From: Gammaproteobacteria bacterium
GTDB lineage: Bacteria > Pseudomonadota > Gammaproteobacteria > UBA6429 > Thiohalophilaceae
Length of the DNA stretch: 9,178 bases
Assembly: GCA_024639445.1 (NCBI GenBank)
Contig: JAHEIJ010000075.1
Location: 1-9,178 of the forward strand
Direction: 5' to 3'
Shown one piece after another: positions 1 to 6,586 of this stretch; position 1 is the stretch's first letter; every line of letters begins with the position of its first letter. The notes under the pieces are model-generated. The model worked only from the letters and a program-made list of their open reading frames with translations, searched no databases and was not told where the DNA came from. Both the position numbers and the translations under genes were made by a program.

Positions 1-798
1 CAGGAAACTGTCGATGCCATTGCCACACTGGTCCAGATGCTTGAAACAGAAACCCGGCAAACAGGTACGGTTGGTATTGGGATACCCGGTGCAATCTCTC
101 CTGCTACCGATCTCGTTAAAAACGCCAACTCCACCTGGCTTATCGGCAAACCGTTACACACCGATCTGGAGCAAGTGTTGTCCCGTCCGGTTCGCATAGA
201 AAATGACGCTAACTGTTTTGTCGTCTCCGAAGCAACCGACGGTGCTGCCTGTGGCGCCGACACTGTGTTTGGTGTAATTATCGGCACTGGCACTGGCGGG
301 GGTATTTTTGTCAGGGGTAAGCAAATTACCGGTATCAATGCCATCGCGGGTGAATGGGGCCATAACCCCTTGCCCTGGCCCACTCCGGATGAATATCCGG
401 GACAGGAATGCTACTGCGGCAAACTGGGCTGTATTGAAACCTGGCTCTCCGGCCCTGGCTTTCGTAACGATCATCAAATGCATGGCGGTGCGGGCGATAC
501 CGCCAGGGACATTATTATCCTGGCTGGACAAGGGAATGAGGTCGCAAGTGTATCATTACAACGTTATGAAGATCGTATGGCACGAGCCCTTGCGACAGTC
601 ATTAATATTATTGACCCGGATGTGATCGTTCTTGGCGGTGGTATGTCCAACGTCACTCGCCTGTACAACAATGTTCCTAAAATCTGGGACAAATATGTCT
701 TTTCTGATCAGGTAACCACCAAGCTGGTTCCACCATTACATGGTGACTCGAGCGGTGTGCGTGGCGCAGCCTGGTTATGGAATGAGCAAGTGTATTAG
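1..798 (+). CDS. mak: ROK-family sugar kinase, Mak-type fructokinase (5' end cut by window)
   Basis: Cytoplasmic ATP-dependent sugar kinase, most likely phosphorylating fructose (and possibly mannose or another hexose) at C6. The reading frame is open from base 1, so the start and the N-terminal phosphate-binding DxGGTK motif lie outside; 265 residues are visible against about 300 for Mak, so some 35-40 are missing. Visible residues, numbered from the edge: GIGIPG at 25-30, catalytic ENDAN at 67-71 (Asp69 the expected base), glycine-rich GTGTGGG at 95-101, GEWGHNPLPW at 117-126, and the zinc site of His121 with Cys137, Cys139 and Cys144 in CYCGKLGC. The C-terminal DPDVIVLGGGMSNV and HGDSSGVRGAAWLW segments match what I remember of E. 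coli Mak very closely. N-acetylglucosamine kinase NagK is the main alternative; the family is certain, the substrate is inferred. An in-frame ATG at 37 is internal, not the start. Confidence 0.88.
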   Translation, partial: QETVDAIATLVQMLETETRQTGTVGIGIPGAISPATDLVKNANSTWLIGKPLHTDLEQVLSRPVRIENDANCFVVSEATDGAACGADTVFGVIIGTGTGGGIFVRGKQITGINAIAGEWGHNPLPWPTPDEYPGQECYCGKLGCIETWLSGPGFRNDHQMHGGAGDTARDIIILAGQGNEVASVSLQRYEDRMARALATVINIIDPDVIVLGGGMSNVTRLYNNVPKIWDKYVFSDQVTTKLVPPLHGDSSGVRGAAWLWNEQVY

Positions 799-804
799 CC
801 AGGA

Positions 805-817
805 TAAGACCGTCTTA
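805..817. repeat. 13-bp palindrome (6-bp arms, 1-base centre) after the kinase gene
   Basis: TAAGAC at 805-810 and GTCTTA at 812-817 are exact reverse complements around one central C, starting 6 bases after the kinase stop codon. The centre is too short for a good RNA hairpin loop and no T-run follows, so it does not look like a factor-independent terminator. It could be a protein-binding site upstream of the gene at 855, or chance. Confidence 0.3.
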
Positions 818-854
818 ATCAAGCTGACATGAACCCTGTTTACAAATAAACGTA

Positions 855-1307
855 ATGGATTCGAACCCTTATAAAACACCATCAGCAAATGTGGAAAGAA
901 CCGAACCACCTGTTGAGCGTTCTATCTGGTGGAAAATTTATTTTTGGTTTGTCTTTATTACTGAGTGTTTATATGCTGCCTGGGTTATTGCTGACCCCGA
1001 GGGAACTGACGCAGGCCCGAGTGACTATTTTGACCTGGTATTGTACGCTTTTGTACTACTTGCCTTATTTGGTTTCGCCTACTCAAGACGGTTTTTAACA
1101 AAGAAGACCTGGCAATATTTCTTCCCTTTTATTCTGCTCTGGGATTTATGGTTCATCTTCATAGATGGTGATTGGGAAGAAGTAATGAGATTAGGGCTTA
1201 TAGTGTTTCTTGTTTCCTTAATTATCATAATTGCCTTGATGATTCCTCAGTATATAGCACTTTATTGTTACGGATTTCGTGAGCATGAATTATGGCAAAC
1301 AGGATAA
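855..1307 (+). CDS. Small four-helix membrane protein with NPYKTP N-terminus, unknown function
   Basis: A 150-residue protein I cannot assign to a named family. It begins MDSNPYKTPSANVE; an NPYxxP-type motif at the very N-terminus occurs on many uncharacterised small bacterial membrane proteins, but I know no function for it. After about 24 polar residues come four hydrophobic segments, roughly residues 25-45, 58-76, 84-102 and 110-135. An acidic loop (DPEGTDAGPSD) lies between the first two and IDGDWEEVM between the third and fourth. The inner-membrane location is inferred from hydrophobicity. The ATG at 855 is chosen because an in-frame TGA at 825-827 lies just upstream with no other usual start between. 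No clear Shine-Dalgarno sequence is visible, so expression may be low. The gene is AT-rich compared with the thi and ligase genes (one sampled 60-base line, 1201-1260, counts 19 G+C), which hints at a different history from its neighbours. Confidence 0.7.
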   Translation: MDSNPYKTPSANVERTEPPVERSIWWKIYFWFVFITECLYAAWVIADPEGTDAGPSDYFDLVLYAFVLLALFGFAYSRRFLTKKTWQYFFPFILLWDLWFIFIDGDWEEVMRLGLIVFLVSLIIIIALMIPQYIALYCYGFREHELWQTG

Positions 1308-1343
1308 ATTTATTATTATCTTTATATTCTAGTTAAAGCCAGA

Positions 1344-1372
1344 GTCTCATAGAATTTTTGTCTCATGAGACA
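1344..1372. promoter_or_regulatory. Candidate operator: perfect 14-bp palindrome plus a repeated half-site
   Basis: TGTCTCATGAGACA at 1359-1372 is a perfect palindrome, the shape expected for a dimeric helix-turn-helix regulator. The left half GTCTCAT (1360-1366) also occurs at 1344-1350, 16 bases upstream, or about one and a half helical turns. The pair lies in the AT-rich gap 36 bases before the ATG at 1408. The function as an operator is inferred; no regulator is encoded beside it other than the TfoX-like protein, which has no recognisable DNA-binding helix-turn-helix. Confidence 0.4.
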
Positions 1373-1407
1373 GTTGATTTGCACAATACAAAAGAAATAA
1401 TAATATT

Positions 1408-1737
1408 ATGGCATATGATGAAACATTAGCTCAACGACTTCGTAAAATCTTCGCAGACCGTAGCGATGTCATTGAAAAAAAGATGTTCGGCGGCATGGCG
1501 TTTATGCTATCCGGGAATATGTGCTGTGGTGTTGTTGATTACACCTTAATGGCGCGAGTAGGTCCCGAGCAATACAAGAAAGCACTGGGAAAACCACACG
1601 CCAGGGAAATGGATTTTACCGGCAAACCCATGAAAGGTTTCATCTGCGTCGCACCCTCGGGTATCGAATCTGGTGCAAATTTACGAGCTTGGGTAGAGTT
1701 GTGTATAAATTTCGCCAGTTCCCTACCACCCAAATGA
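1408..1737 (+). CDS. TfoX/Sxy N-terminal-domain protein
   Basis: A 109-residue stand-alone TfoX N-terminal domain. The signature is MFGGMAFMLSGNM at residues 26-38, followed by VDYTLMARVGPEQY at 43-56 and GKPMKGFICV at 72-81, the usual order in this family. Full-length TfoX/Sxy, the competence regulator acting with CRP in Haemophilus and Vibrio, is about 200 residues and has an additional C-terminal domain that is absent here. Short versions like this are common in proteobacteria and mostly uncharacterised, so a role in competence should not be assumed. The ATG at 1408 gives a normal family N-terminus (AYDETLAQRLRKIF); the upstream sequence is A/T-rich with no strong Shine-Dalgarno sequence. 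The stop lies 16 bases from the end of the convergent lipoprotein gene, with no obvious terminator hairpin between them. The palindrome at 1359-1372 lies within its probable promoter region. Confidence 0.88.
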   Translation: MAYDETLAQRLRKIFADRSDVIEKKMFGGMAFMLSGNMCCGVVDYTLMARVGPEQYKKALGKPHAREMDFTGKPMKGFICVAPSGIESGANLRAWVELCINFASSLPPK

Positions 1738-1753
1738 TAATTTAACTTTGTGG

Positions 1754-2485
1754 CTATTTCTCACCAAACACCCGCTTTAATAATTCCGTAGTGCGTTTTA
1801 GCGGATCATTTCGAATAGCCGCTTCCTCTTTAGCCAGATAGTAAAACATTCCGTCCAGAGTCTGTTGTATAACGTAGTCATTCAGATCGGTCTTAACCTT
1901 TGGCACATAAGGAATGGCGTAATACTCCTTCATCACCTTGTCGTATGCCTTTATAACGCCTGCACTTGCCAGAGTTCTCTGCACTACGGGATACATCTCC
2001 CGAGTTAATGCCGGAGCCATCTTTTTCTTAAAATAGCGAGTAGCCGCATCATTCGGGCCATTATAGATTTTCATCACATCTTCCCATGACATGTCTTCGA
2101 TTGCCTGCCAGAATAATTTCTTCGCTTTTGGAACAGCCTGTTCGGCAGCACGGTTAAGACTCAGTTCCAGTTCATCGAGGTAGGAAGACAGGCCGACTTT
2201 TTTCAGCGTGTGTTGTACTTTTGCCAGGCTGTCCGGTAAAGGTATATGGATCGATGAGTCGCGATAAAAGCCGTTACGCCTGCCGATTTGTTCAACCACG
2301 TTATTGGTGCCCACTTCAAGCGCCTGCTTGAGGCCGGCGGTAATCTCCTGCTGGGTCAGCGGCTTACCGGCCACCTGGCCGTATATGTCCTGCCCGACCT
2401 TTAACCATTCATCTGTATTTGTGGTTTCGCATCCCAGAAGAAATGAACACAAGCTCACGAGAAAAATAATAAACAGCTTTCGCAT
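1754..2485 (-). CDS. DUF4197-domain lipoprotein
   Basis: A 243-residue exported protein of the DUF4197 family, which has no established biochemical function to my knowledge. The N-terminus is a lipoprotein signal: MRK, a hydrophobic run to residue 17, then lipobox LLGC with Cys19 as the expected lipidated residue. The next residue is Glu20, not Asp, which fits transfer to the outer membrane rather than retention in the inner one (inferred). The mature protein is mostly helical and carries the family hallmarks: LTQQEITAGLKQALEVGTNN at 43-62, an IHIPLP segment at 79-84, and a C-terminal LNDYVIQQTLDGMFYYLAKEE region followed by a basic RTTELLKRVFGEK end. The length is normal for the family. It lies 48 bases downstream of trmB on the same strand, so the two may be co-transcribed, though that spacing also allows a separate promoter. 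Confidence 0.87.
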   Translation of the reverse strand: MRKLFIIFLVSLCSFLLGCETTNTDEWLKVGQDIYGQVAGKPLTQQEITAGLKQALEVGTNNVVEQIGRRNGFYRDSSIHIPLPDSLAKVQHTLKKVGLSSYLDELELSLNRAAEQAVPKAKKLFWQAIEDMSWEDVMKIYNGPNDAATRYFKKKMAPALTREMYPVVQRTLASAGVIKAYDKVMKEYYAIPYVPKVKTDLNDYVIQQTLDGMFYYLAKEEAAIRNDPLKRTTELLKRVFGEK

Positions 2486-2533
2486 AACAGCAGCTCAGTC
2501 AAATAATAAATGTATGGATTTAACTCTAGTGTA

Positions 2534-3235
2534 TCAACCCACTTTTTTGAAGATGATATCCCACATACCATGTCCTAGCCGGTGGCCACGCTGTTCAAAT
2601 TTGGTGAGTGGCCTGTATTCCGGGCGTACGATGTATTGCCCGCTACCCGCAATGTTTTCAAATCCGTCTGCCACACTCATCACGTCCATCATGTGCTCAG
2701 CATAGTTCTCCCAGTCAGTCGCCATATGAAAAATGCCGCCCGGTTTTAACTTGCGATAAATTAATTGTGTAAAGTCAGGCTGTACGATACGTCGCTTATG
2801 GTGTTTTTTCTTATGCCAGGGATCGGGGAAAAACAGATACACAGCATCGAGTGATGCATCCGGAATTTGCTGTTCAAGCACCTCTACTGCATCATCGTTA
2901 CTGACACGAATATTGTTAATTACTTGCTTCTCAATTTGCAGTAACAAGTTTCCGACACCGGGCCTGTGCACCTCAATACCCAGATAATCATTTTCCGGAT
3001 GGTTAACTGCCATCTCCGCGAGTGAGATGCCATTCCCAAATCCGATTTCCAGGATACGAGGGCCTTGGCGACCAAACAGGGTATAGAAATCGATATCGCC
3101 CTGTTGCAAGCTAATACCGTATTGGGGAAACAGTTCATCCAGTGCCCGTTGCTGACCTTTGGTCAACCGGCCTTCGCGTCTGACAAAACTGCGTATGCGG
3201 CGCAGGGTAATTTTTTTATTCGCATCTATACTCAT
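2534..3235 (-). CDS. trmB: tRNA (guanine-N7-)-methyltransferase TrmB
   Basis: Cytoplasmic SAM-dependent enzyme that makes 7-methylguanosine at position 46 in the variable loop of many tRNAs. At 233 residues it has the normal TrmB length. The Rossmann fold shows the SAM motif EIGFGNG at 63-69 and the acidic GIEVH at 86-90 that should bind ribose. The family signature FPDPWHKKKHHKRR lies at 136-149 (E. coli has a near-identical DPWH...KRR stretch), and the C-terminal TKFEQRGHRLGHGMWD at 211-226 supplies tRNA-contacting residues. The N-terminus MSIDANKKITLRRIRSFVRREGRLT is typical, so the ATG at 3235 is kept although no strong Shine-Dalgarno sequence precedes it. It is divergent from the MscS gene with 76 bases between them. 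In many relatives trmB follows thiG directly; here they are separated by corA and mscS. Confidence 0.97.
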   Translation of the reverse strand: MSIDANKKITLRRIRSFVRREGRLTKGQQRALDELFPQYGISLQQGDIDFYTLFGRQGPRILEIGFGNGISLAEMAVNHPENDYLGIEVHRPGVGNLLLQIEKQVINNIRVSNDDAVEVLEQQIPDASLDAVYLFFPDPWHKKKHHKRRIVQPDFTQLIYRKLKPGGIFHMATDWENYAEHMMDVMSVADGFENIAGSGQYIVRPEYRPLTKFEQRGHRLGHGMWDIIFKKVG

Positions 3236-3311
3236 AATTCGTTATAACATTCAATATGAAGAAACCGACCAATACGAATAATAGCGCGCACAACAGGTAT
3301 CAATAAAAAAC

Positions 3312-4613
3312 ATGAATGAAAACATAGACCTGTTTTTTACCTGGTTAAACTCCATCAATCAGTCTGCAATTCTGCTTCAGATTGGTATTGTACTGGTTTC
3401 CCTGATTGTAGCGAGCCTGGTGTCCCGTCATCTCGGACGAAAAATTCTCGGAATGGGTGCTCAGCAACCTTCCCAACCGGGTTTGAAAAAACTCACCTTT
3501 AGTACAGTTCGACGCATTCTGTTCCCGCTTACCGCATCCCTGCTAGTGCTGGTTTCGCTAGGCGTATTACTAATGCTTGAACAACCCGTGAAATTGCTAA
3601 ACATCGCAATTTCACTATTATTATCCCTCGCCGGCATACGGCTGGTGGTCTTCTTCCTACGCAAGGGCTTTACCGTCACACCACTATTAAAAGCCTGGGA
3701 AAATATCATCAGCACCTTGATCTGGGTTGTGGTCGCCCTGTATCTGCTTGACTGGCTCCCTGCTGTTACCAAAGCCATGGACAGCTTCGCTTTCAAAGTC
3801 GGGGCGGCGCGTATTTCTGTATTATCGGTATTTAATTTTATTGTCCTCAGCGCGGTTCTGTTCACGCTCGCCATGTGGCTATCAAACTATGTGGAGCGCC
3901 GGGTACGGGCATCAAAACATCTTAACGCCAGCCTGCAAGTAGGCCTTGCCAAGTTCCTGAAGTTCTTTCTGATTGCCCTGGCAATACTTGTAGCACTGGA
4001 CGCGGTGGGTATAAATCTAACTGCCTTAACCGTATTTGGAGGTGCACTCGGTGTTGGCCTGGGCTTTGGTCTACAACGTATCACCAGCAATTTTATCAGT
4101 GGTTTTATTCTGTTGTTTGATCGTTCTATTAAACCCGGTGATGTAATCAGTATTGGAGACAAGTTCGGTTGGGTGCAGGAACTGCGAGCCCGCTATATTG
4201 TGGTCATGGATCGGGATGGAGTCGAGACCCTGATCCCTAATGAAAACCTCGTAACCACTGACGTTATTAACTGGAGTTACAGTAACCCCAATGTCCGTCT
4301 CAAGATTCCTGTCTCGATCAGTTACGGGGATGATCCGGAAAAAGCGCTGGGACTATTGAGTGATGCTGCTAGTGGCTGCAACAGGGTTTTGCAGGATCCG
4401 ACACCGGCAGCACGGCTCATGGAATTTGGTGACAACGGGATCCATCTGGAATTACGAATCTGGATCAGTGATCCACAAAATGGTATTTCCAATGTACGCT
4501 CGGATCTGAATCTGGCCATCTGGCGCTTGTTCAAGCAAGCCGGTATCACCATTCCGTTCCCGCAGCGGGACGTTTACGTCAAAACCCTGCCGCCACAGTC
4601 CAAGGTAGATTAA
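3312..4613 (+). CDS. MscS-family mechanosensitive ion channel
   Basis: An inner-membrane channel of the small-conductance mechanosensitive (MscS) family, expected to open under membrane tension and release solutes on hypo-osmotic shock. The 433 residues exceed E. coli MscS (286) because of extra N-terminal helices. I count about seven hydrophobic segments, near 20-38, 68-88, 93-114, 131-147, 170-190, 212-230 and the pore helix 236-268. The pore helix carries the glycine/alanine pattern FGGALGVGLGFGLQ of TM3, then SNFISGFILLFDRSIKPGDVI leading into the beta domain (about 273-318, with LIPN at 307-310). The C-terminal alpha/beta domain ends with the family hallmark IPFPQRDVYV at 414-423. The layout resembles the larger MscS-like channels (YnaI or YbdG size class); which subtype is uncertain. 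The start has only a weak AGG about 15 bases upstream. Its 3' end converges on the CorA-type gene with 10 bases between. Confidence 0.94.
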   Translation: MNENIDLFFTWLNSINQSAILLQIGIVLVSLIVASLVSRHLGRKILGMGAQQPSQPGLKKLTFSTVRRILFPLTASLLVLVSLGVLLMLEQPVKLLNIAISLLLSLAGIRLVVFFLRKGFTVTPLLKAWENIISTLIWVVVALYLLDWLPAVTKAMDSFAFKVGAARISVLSVFNFIVLSAVLFTLAMWLSNYVERRVRASKHLNASLQVGLAKFLKFFLIALAILVALDAVGINLTALTVFGGALGVGLGFGLQRITSNFISGFILLFDRSIKPGDVISIGDKFGWVQELRARYIVVMDRDGVETLIPNENLVTTDVINWSYSNPNVRLKIPVSISYGDDPEKALGLLSDAASGCNRVLQDPTPAARLMEFGDNGIHLELRIWISDPQNGISNVRSDLNLAIWRLFKQAGITIPFPQRDVYVKTLPPQSKVD

Positions 4614-4623
4614 AGGCTGCCGA

Positions 4624-5592
4624 CTAAAACCAGCGTTTCTTTCTGAATAACAGCAACATCACCACGGCCAAACCCACCATGCCAGCCAAGGCAATGAAAT
4701 AGGCGTTATGCAATTTTAGCTCCGGCATGTACTCGAAGTTCATACCAAAGATCCCCGCCACCAGGGTCAAGGGCAGAAAGATGGCGGAGATCACTGTCAA
4801 CACGCGCACGATTTCATTCGTACGATGTGCCACCGCGGAAAAATGCATCTGGATAAGCGCATCAACTTCGCCCTTCTGCTCATTGGCAAACTTCATGACC
4901 CACTCGATGTGCTCGACCAGATCGGTATAGCGCACCGCCAGATGATCATCGAACTCCACATCGGTATGCTCCCGCCATGACGTAATGGCATCATGCTGTT
5001 CGTCGCATAACATGGACAGGCGGCGCAGATAACTGTTGTGCTGCATCACCGCCATCCAGTCGTCAAACGGATTGTTCGGGTCCAGCAGGTCACGCCGCCA
5101 GTTATCCAGTTGCTCTATCAGGGGTTCACGCAGCAATAAAAAGCGATCCACCATTTTGGCCAGAATCAAATGCATCAGGCCAACAGGACGTTGCGGAATA
5201 CGGCCGGCCTTCTTGAGCAGGCGTTGTTGCACCGCGGGTACTGACGCACTTTCGGGATCCCGAATGGTGACCAGTAGGCGGTCAAACACAAACAACGTCG
5301 TGGGGCGGGTAATAAATTCATGCGTATCGGTGGTACTGGCCACCCCGCGCATGATCAGCATGTCATACTCTTGTGTCGTATCATAAAACGACGGGTGCGC
5401 CTGATTCAGGCTATCGGCCACATGTCGTTCATGGATAGTGCAACCGGTGAGTTGCTGAGTGAGTTCGGCCCAGTTAGCATCGATGTCCGCATCCCGAATA
5501 AAATCGAGCCACACAAAACCGGTTTCAGGCAAACCCACGATGGACTCCAGCGGCTCGACCTGATCACCACCGGCAAAATGTACTATGTTCAT
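4624..5592 (-). CDS. CorA/ZntB-family divalent-cation transporter
   Basis: An inner-membrane metal-ion transporter of the CorA superfamily. From the ATG at 5592 the protein has 322 residues, the usual length. The N-terminal two thirds form the soluble funnel domain; two C-terminal helices follow at about 262-281 and 296-316, with the signature FGMNFEYMPEL at 282-292 in the short loop between them and a basic FRKKRWF tail. GMN is the selectivity-filter motif of the superfamily. The loop MPEL and the overall N-terminus look more like the ZntB/CorA-like branch than classical Mg2+-importing CorA, so the ion (zinc, magnesium, cobalt or nickel) is not settled. A GTG at 5601 in the same frame is possible, but a strong Shine-Dalgarno sequence overlaps it and is well placed for the ATG at 5592. 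The gene follows thiG on the same strand after 114 bases, so read-through from the thi genes is possible. Confidence 0.9.
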   Translation of the reverse strand: MNIVHFAGGDQVEPLESIVGLPETGFVWLDFIRDADIDANWAELTQQLTGCTIHERHVADSLNQAHPSFYDTTQEYDMLIMRGVASTTDTHEFITRPTTLFVFDRLLVTIRDPESASVPAVQQRLLKKAGRIPQRPVGLMHLILAKMVDRFLLLREPLIEQLDNWRRDLLDPNNPFDDWMAVMQHNSYLRRLSMLCDEQHDAITSWREHTDVEFDDHLAVRYTDLVEHIEWVMKFANEQKGEVDALIQMHFSAVAHRTNEIVRVLTVISAIFLPLTLVAGIFGMNFEYMPELKLHNAYFIALAGMVGLAVVMLLLFRKKRWF

Positions 5593-5600
5593 TGCTCGCA

Positions 5601-5607
5601 CCTCCCC
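5601..5607 (-). promoter_or_regulatory. Shine-Dalgarno sequence that fixes the CorA-type start
   Basis: On the minus strand this reads GGGGAGG, with 8 bases to the ATG at 5592-5590. The alternative in-frame GTG (5601-5599) overlaps the end of this motif and so could not use it. This supports the shorter, 322-residue protein. Confidence 0.75.
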
Positions 5608-5706
5608 GAGTTGAAATCGTGTTCGACCAGATACTTATACTTGCGACAGACGCAACTATCCAGCCCCAGCTAACAAAGTTAGGCTTTCAATTCAGGCAGG
5701 ACGATT

Positions 5707-6498
5707 TTAGAAAAAAGTACCGTCGATAGGTGAAGACGCACTGGCATAACGCTTGCGCGGCATGCGGCCGGCAAGAAAGGCTTCCCGCCCGGCTTCGATG
5801 GCTTTTTTCATGGCCGAAGCCATCAACACCGGATTCTGTGCAGCGGCAATGGCGGTGTTCATCAACACCCCGTCACATCCCAGTTCCATCGCTATAGCGG
5901 CATCGGAAGCGGTGCCCACTCCGGCATCAACCAGGATTGGCACATTGGCATTTTCGATAATGGTCAGGATGTTAAAGGGATTGCGAATACCCAGGCCGGA
6001 ACCAATTGGCGCCGCCAACGGCATGACCGCGACACAACCCATGTCCTCCAGGCGTTTGGCGATAATCGGATCATCGTTGGTATAGACCATCACCTTGAAA
6101 CCGTCCTTGATCAGCAACTCGGCCGCTTCCAGGGTGGCGGTGATATCGGGAAACAGGGTCTTTTCATCCCCCAGCACTTCGAGCTTAACCAGATCGTGCC
6201 CATCAAGGAGTTCACGCGCCAGACGGCAGGTCCGCACTGCATCCTCGGCGGTATAACAGCCGGCGGTGTTGGGCAGAATCGTGTATTTACTCGGTGGGAG
6301 CACCTCCAGTAAATTAGGCTCGTCGGGATTCTGTCCAAGATTACTGCGCCGCACGGCAACAGTGACGATTTCCGCGCCACTGGCCTCAATAGCTTCACGG
6401 GTTTCATCCATGTCCTTGTATTTACCGGTACCCACCAACAGGCGGGACTGGAATTCCTGGCCGGCGACGACCAACGGCGTGTCATTACGTGCTGTCAT
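5707..6498 (-). CDS. thiG: Thiazole synthase ThiG
   Basis: Cytoplasmic enzyme that builds thiazole phosphate, one half of thiamine, from 1-deoxy-D-xylulose 5-phosphate, dehydroglycine and sulfur delivered by ThiS thiocarboxylate. The 263-residue TIM barrel is full length. Visible landmarks are RLLVGTGKYKD at 19-29, VAVRRSN at 47-53, LPNTAGCYTAEDAVR at 75-89, VKLEVLGD at 104-111 with Lys105 as the expected Schiff-base lysine for the sugar phosphate, VMPLAAPIGSGLGI at 158-171, and the phosphate-binding VDAGVGTASDAA at 190-201. The ATG at 6498 follows a good Shine-Dalgarno (AGGAAG at 6508-6503). It is 88 bases downstream of thiS, a wide gap for this pair, and that gap holds a consensus-like -10 hexamer and a palindrome. 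The oxidase ThiO or lyase ThiH, and the ThiF adenylyltransferase that ThiG needs, are not in this window. Confidence 0.97.
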   Translation of the reverse strand: MTARNDTPLVVAGQEFQSRLLVGTGKYKDMDETREAIEASGAEIVTVAVRRSNLGQNPDEPNLLEVLPPSKYTILPNTAGCYTAEDAVRTCRLARELLDGHDLVKLEVLGDEKTLFPDITATLEAAELLIKDGFKVMVYTNDDPIIAKRLEDMGCVAVMPLAAPIGSGLGIRNPFNILTIIENANVPILVDAGVGTASDAAIAMELGCDGVLMNTAIAAAQNPVLMASAMKKAIEAGREAFLAGRMPRKRYASASSPIDGTFF

Positions 6499-6532
6499 AC
6501 TGCTTCCTGAACTGAGTTTAGAAAGGACCTGA

Positions 6533-6545
6533 ACCAGGCCCTGGT
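6533..6545. repeat. 13-bp palindrome in the thiS-thiG gap
   Basis: ACCAGG (6533-6538) and CCTGGT (6540-6545) are exact inverted copies around one central C, 35 bases before the thiG start. It lies just downstream of the TATAAT-like hexamer at 6566-6561, where a repressor operator could be placed. A role as operator is inferred; chance cannot be excluded for this GC-rich 6-bp arm. Confidence 0.3.
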
Positions 6546-6560
6546 GTGAGTAAGAACGTG

Positions 6561-6566
6561 ATTATA
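6561..6566 (-). promoter_or_regulatory. Possible -10 box of an internal thiG promoter
   Basis: The minus strand reads TATAAT exactly, 63 bases before the thiG ATG. The best -35 candidate is CTAACG at 6590-6585 with an 18-base spacer, which matches only three of six consensus bases and overlaps the end of thiS. There is no TG extension before the -10. It is a plausible weak internal promoter only. Confidence 0.25.
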
Positions 6567-6586
6567 ACGCCTGTGCAAGCGGGGCG

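Noticed and set aside
154..531. A 125-codon minus-strand frame inside the sugar kinase gene
   Set aside because: It is antisense to highly conserved kinase motifs and has no start signal or recognisable product.
1408..1737. Calling the TfoX-domain gene a competence master regulator
   Set aside because: Only the N-terminal domain is present; no competence genes or CRP-type site lie nearby.
4611..4626. Bidirectional terminator between the converging mscS and corA-type genes
   Set aside because: Only ten bases separate the stop codons and I see no inverted repeat with T-runs there.
5599..5601. GTG start giving a 325-residue CorA-type protein
   Set aside because: It overlaps the strong GGGGAGG Shine-Dalgarno sequence, which is correctly spaced for the ATG at 5592.
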